DNA of 64,000 nucleotides, taken from Pedobacter sp. MC2016-24 (GTDB lineage Bacteria; Bacteroidota; Bacteroidia; Sphingobacteriales; Sphingobacteriaceae). The notes below the pieces were generated by a model. The model was given only the letters and a program-made list of their open reading frames with translations, searched no databases and was not told the origin of the DNA. The position numbers and the translations under genes were made by a program. The DNA is taken from the NCBI RefSeq assembly GCF_015223055.1, contig NZ_JADFBX010000002.1, positions 496,001 to 560,000 on the forward strand. The letters run 5' to 3'. Positions 62,256 to 64,000 of the stretch are shown here, in pieces; position 1 is the stretch's first letter, and every line of letters starts with the position of its first letter.

Positions 62256-64000
62256 TTAAGCATTCTTTGCTGCAGCTTCTCTGCGGATGATGTTTAATGC
62301 GCCACCCGCTTTAAACCACTCAATTTGTTGTGCATTGTAACTGTGGTTTACAGAAATCTCTTCTGTTGAACCATCTGCATGATGTAATACCAGTGTCAAC
62401 GGAACATTTGGTGCAAATGTCGTTAAGCCAACAATGTCAATTACGTCATCTTCTAAAATTTTATCGTAATCATCTTTGTTTACAAACGTCAAACCAAGCA
62501 TACCTTGTTTTTTCAGGTTGGTTTCATGAATACGGGCAAATGATTTTACCAGTACAGCACGAACGCCTAAGTGACGAGGTTCCATGGCAGCGTGCTCACG
62601 GCTGGATCCTTCACCGTAGTTTTCATCACCAACTACTATAGAGCCAATGTTTGCAGCTTTATAAGCACGTTGAGTTGCAGGTACCGGACCATATTCTCCT
62701 GTCAGTTCATTTTTAACATTGTCTGTTTTGTCGTTGAAGAAGTTTACGGCACCAATTAACATGTTGTTGGAAATATTATCCAGATGACCACGGAACTTCA
62801 ACCATGGGCCAGCCATAGAGATGTGATCCGTTGTACATTTACCTTTGGCTTTGATTAACAGTCTTAAGCCTTTCAGGTCAGTACCTTCCCATGCTGTAAA
62901 CGGATCTAACAATTGTAACCTGTGTGAGGTAGGGGATACAGCGACCTGTACATTACTACCGTCTTCCGCGGGTTTTTGATAACCTGCATCTTCCACAGCA
63001 TAACCATTTGTTGGCAACTCATCACCTTTAGGCGGATCCAATTTAACTTGTTCACCTTTATCGTTTGTCAGTGTATCTGTCAGGGGATTGAAGCTTAAAT
63101 CCCCAGCGATGGCAATTGCAGCAACAATTTCAGGAGAAGTTACAAAAGCAAAAGTATTTGGATTACCATCTGCACGTTTGGCAAAGTTTCTGTTAAAGGA
63201 ATGTACAATGGTGTTTTTTTCTTGTTTCTCAGCACCAACCCTGTCCCACATACCAATACATGGTCCACAGGCGTTGGTAAATATAGTTGCATTTAACGAT
63301 TCAAAAGTACCCAATAAGCCGTCACGGTTTGCAGTATAACGTACCTGCTCAGAACCCGGATTGATACCAAAGTCCGCCTTTGTAGTTAAACCTTTATCAA
63401 TCGCTTGCTGGGCAATAGACGCTGCCCTTGATAAATCTTCGTAAGATGAGTTGGTACACGAGCCAATTAAGCCCCATTCTACTTTTAAAGGCCATCCGTT
63501 TGCAATAGCCACTTCTTTCATTTTAGAAATTGGCGTAGCCAGATCTGGTGTAAATGGACCGTTCAAATACGGTTCAAGCTCAGAAAGGTTAATCTCAATC
63601 AGTTGGTCAAAATATTTTTCAGGCTCTGCATAAACTTCTGCATCACCTGTTAAGTGTTCTTTAATTCCGTTGGCTGCATCAGCAACATCAGCTCTGTTGG
63701 TTGCACGTAAATAACGTTCCATGCTCTCATCATAGCCAAAAGTTGAAGTCGTAGCACCAATTTCAGCGCCCATGTTACAGATGGTACCTTTACCAGTACA
63801 GCTTAAGTTTTCTGCACCATCGCCAAAATATTCAACAATAGCACCAGTACCGCCTTTAACTGTCAAAATACCGGCAACTTTAAGGATCACATCTTTCGCA
63901 GATGCCCATCCATTCAATTTACCAGTTAATTTGATGCCGATTAATTTAGGAAATTTAAGCTCCCAAGGTAATCCAGCCATCACATCACAGGCGTCAGCAC
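62256..64000 (-). CDS. Aconitate hydratase, C-terminal part
   Basis: TCA-cycle enzyme interconverting citrate and isocitrate. The frame runs out of the right edge, where the residues [18 protein letters not shown] are read; about 580 residues are visible. Iron-sulfur ligands are in [16 protein letters not shown] and [15 protein letters not shown]. The swivel domain carries [19 protein letters not shown]. Motifs resemble the mitochondrial-type AcnA group rather than AcnB. The stop is preceded by EAAAKNA. The upstream part and promoter lie outside the window. Confidence 0.95.
   Translation of the reverse strand, partial: ADACDVMAGLPWELKFPKLIGIKLTGKLNGWASAKDVILKVAGILTVKGGTGAIVEYFGDGAENLSCTGKGTICNMGAEIGATTSTFGYDESMERYLRATNRADVADAANGIKEHLTGDAEVYAEPEKYFDQLIEINLSELEPYLNGPFTPDLATPISKMKEVAIANGWPLKVEWGLIGSCTNSSYEDLSRAASIAQQAIDKGLTTKADFGINPGSEQVRYTANRDGLLGTFESLNATIFTNACGPCIGMWDRVGAEKQEKNTIVHSFNRNFAKRADGNPNTFAFVTSPEIVAAIAIAGDLSFNPLTDTLTNDKGEQVKLDPPKGDELPTNGYAVEDAGYQKPAEDGSNVQVAVSPTSHRLQLLDPFTAWEGTDLKGLRLLIKAKGKCTTDHISMAGPWLKFRGHLDNISNNMLIGAVNFFNDKTDNVKNELTGEYGPVPATQRAYKAANIGSIVVGDENYGEGSSREHAAMEPRHLGVRAVLVKSFARIHETNLKKQGMLGLTFVNKDDYDKILEDDVIDIVGLTTFAPNVPLTLVLHHADGSTEEISVNHSYNAQQIEWFKAGGALNIIRREAAAKNA

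Noticed and set aside
1..64000. CRISPR arrays, tRNA or rRNA genes, IS elements, prophage or defence islands
   Set aside because: No regularly spaced repeats, cloverleaf arms, transposase, integrase or phage-like genes were recognised on either strand.

Overview
The window looks like chromosomal DNA of a Bacteroidota bacterium of the family Sphingobacteriaceae, most likely Pedobacter or a close relative. The signs are: low-GC DNA; promoters of the Bacteroidota type (TTG, then about 19 bases, then TAnnTTTG); few Shine-Dalgarno sites; LytS/LytTR and multi-REC hybrid kinases; VF530, DUF2027 and DUF5606 family genes; and outer-membrane porins. The genus is inferred from protein character, not from a search. 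No rRNA, tRNA, CRISPR array, IS element or prophage was seen.

Layout. 1-1647: end of prs, then rplY and pth, a widely conserved order. 1637-9986 (minus): a signalling block of a REC-HisKA-HATPase-REC kinase, a CheR methyltransferase, a 1160-residue CHASE3-GAF-kinase-3xREC protein, and a LytTR/LytS two-component pair. 10103-14467: ArsC/Spx-like protein, a secreted CarboxypepD_reg-like protein, an M1 metallopeptidase, a DUF2027 protein and a VF530 protein. 14570-18109: rpsL-rpsG-fusA-rpsJ, closed by a strong terminator. 18115-20116: three non-ribosomal genes (membrane-anchored coiled-coil protein, TauE/SafE transporter, DUF1634 protein). 20191-35327: the rest of the S10-spc-alpha cluster, rplC to rplQ, with its own promoter, likely internal promoters and several structured spacers. 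35328-46379: LigT-like phosphoesterase, methyltransferase, dnaK, sugar nucleotidyltransferase, HerA-like ATPase, M42 peptidase, GNAT, acyl-CoA carboxyltransferase, phosphate-type porin. 46580-49283: small unknown protein, SulP transporter and beta-carbonic anhydrase, a probable bicarbonate uptake unit. 49383-56265: P5C dehydrogenase, lpxK, purine nucleoside phosphorylase, large beta-barrel protein, secreted GATase-like protein. 56266-57141: an 876-base gene-free stretch with a putative small-RNA gene. 57142-64000: cyclophilin, DUF5606, an unlisted 42-residue membrane protein, rlmH, a MutS-like ATPase, a GH1 glycosidase and the C-terminal part of aconitase.

Most of the window is core translation machinery. 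The points most worth checking are: (i) a repeated arrangement in which TAnnTTTG sits 4-5 bases before the ATG, predicting leaderless mRNAs; (ii) the promoter-plus-terminator unit near 56.7-56.9 kb with an operator-like palindrome; (iii) structured, possibly autoregulatory spacers inside the ribosomal cluster, including two interlocked helices before rpsM; (iv) a large hairpin element at 13.4 kb; and (v) splitting of the S10 operon between rpsJ and rplC. No obviously new multi-gene defence or biosynthetic system is visible.
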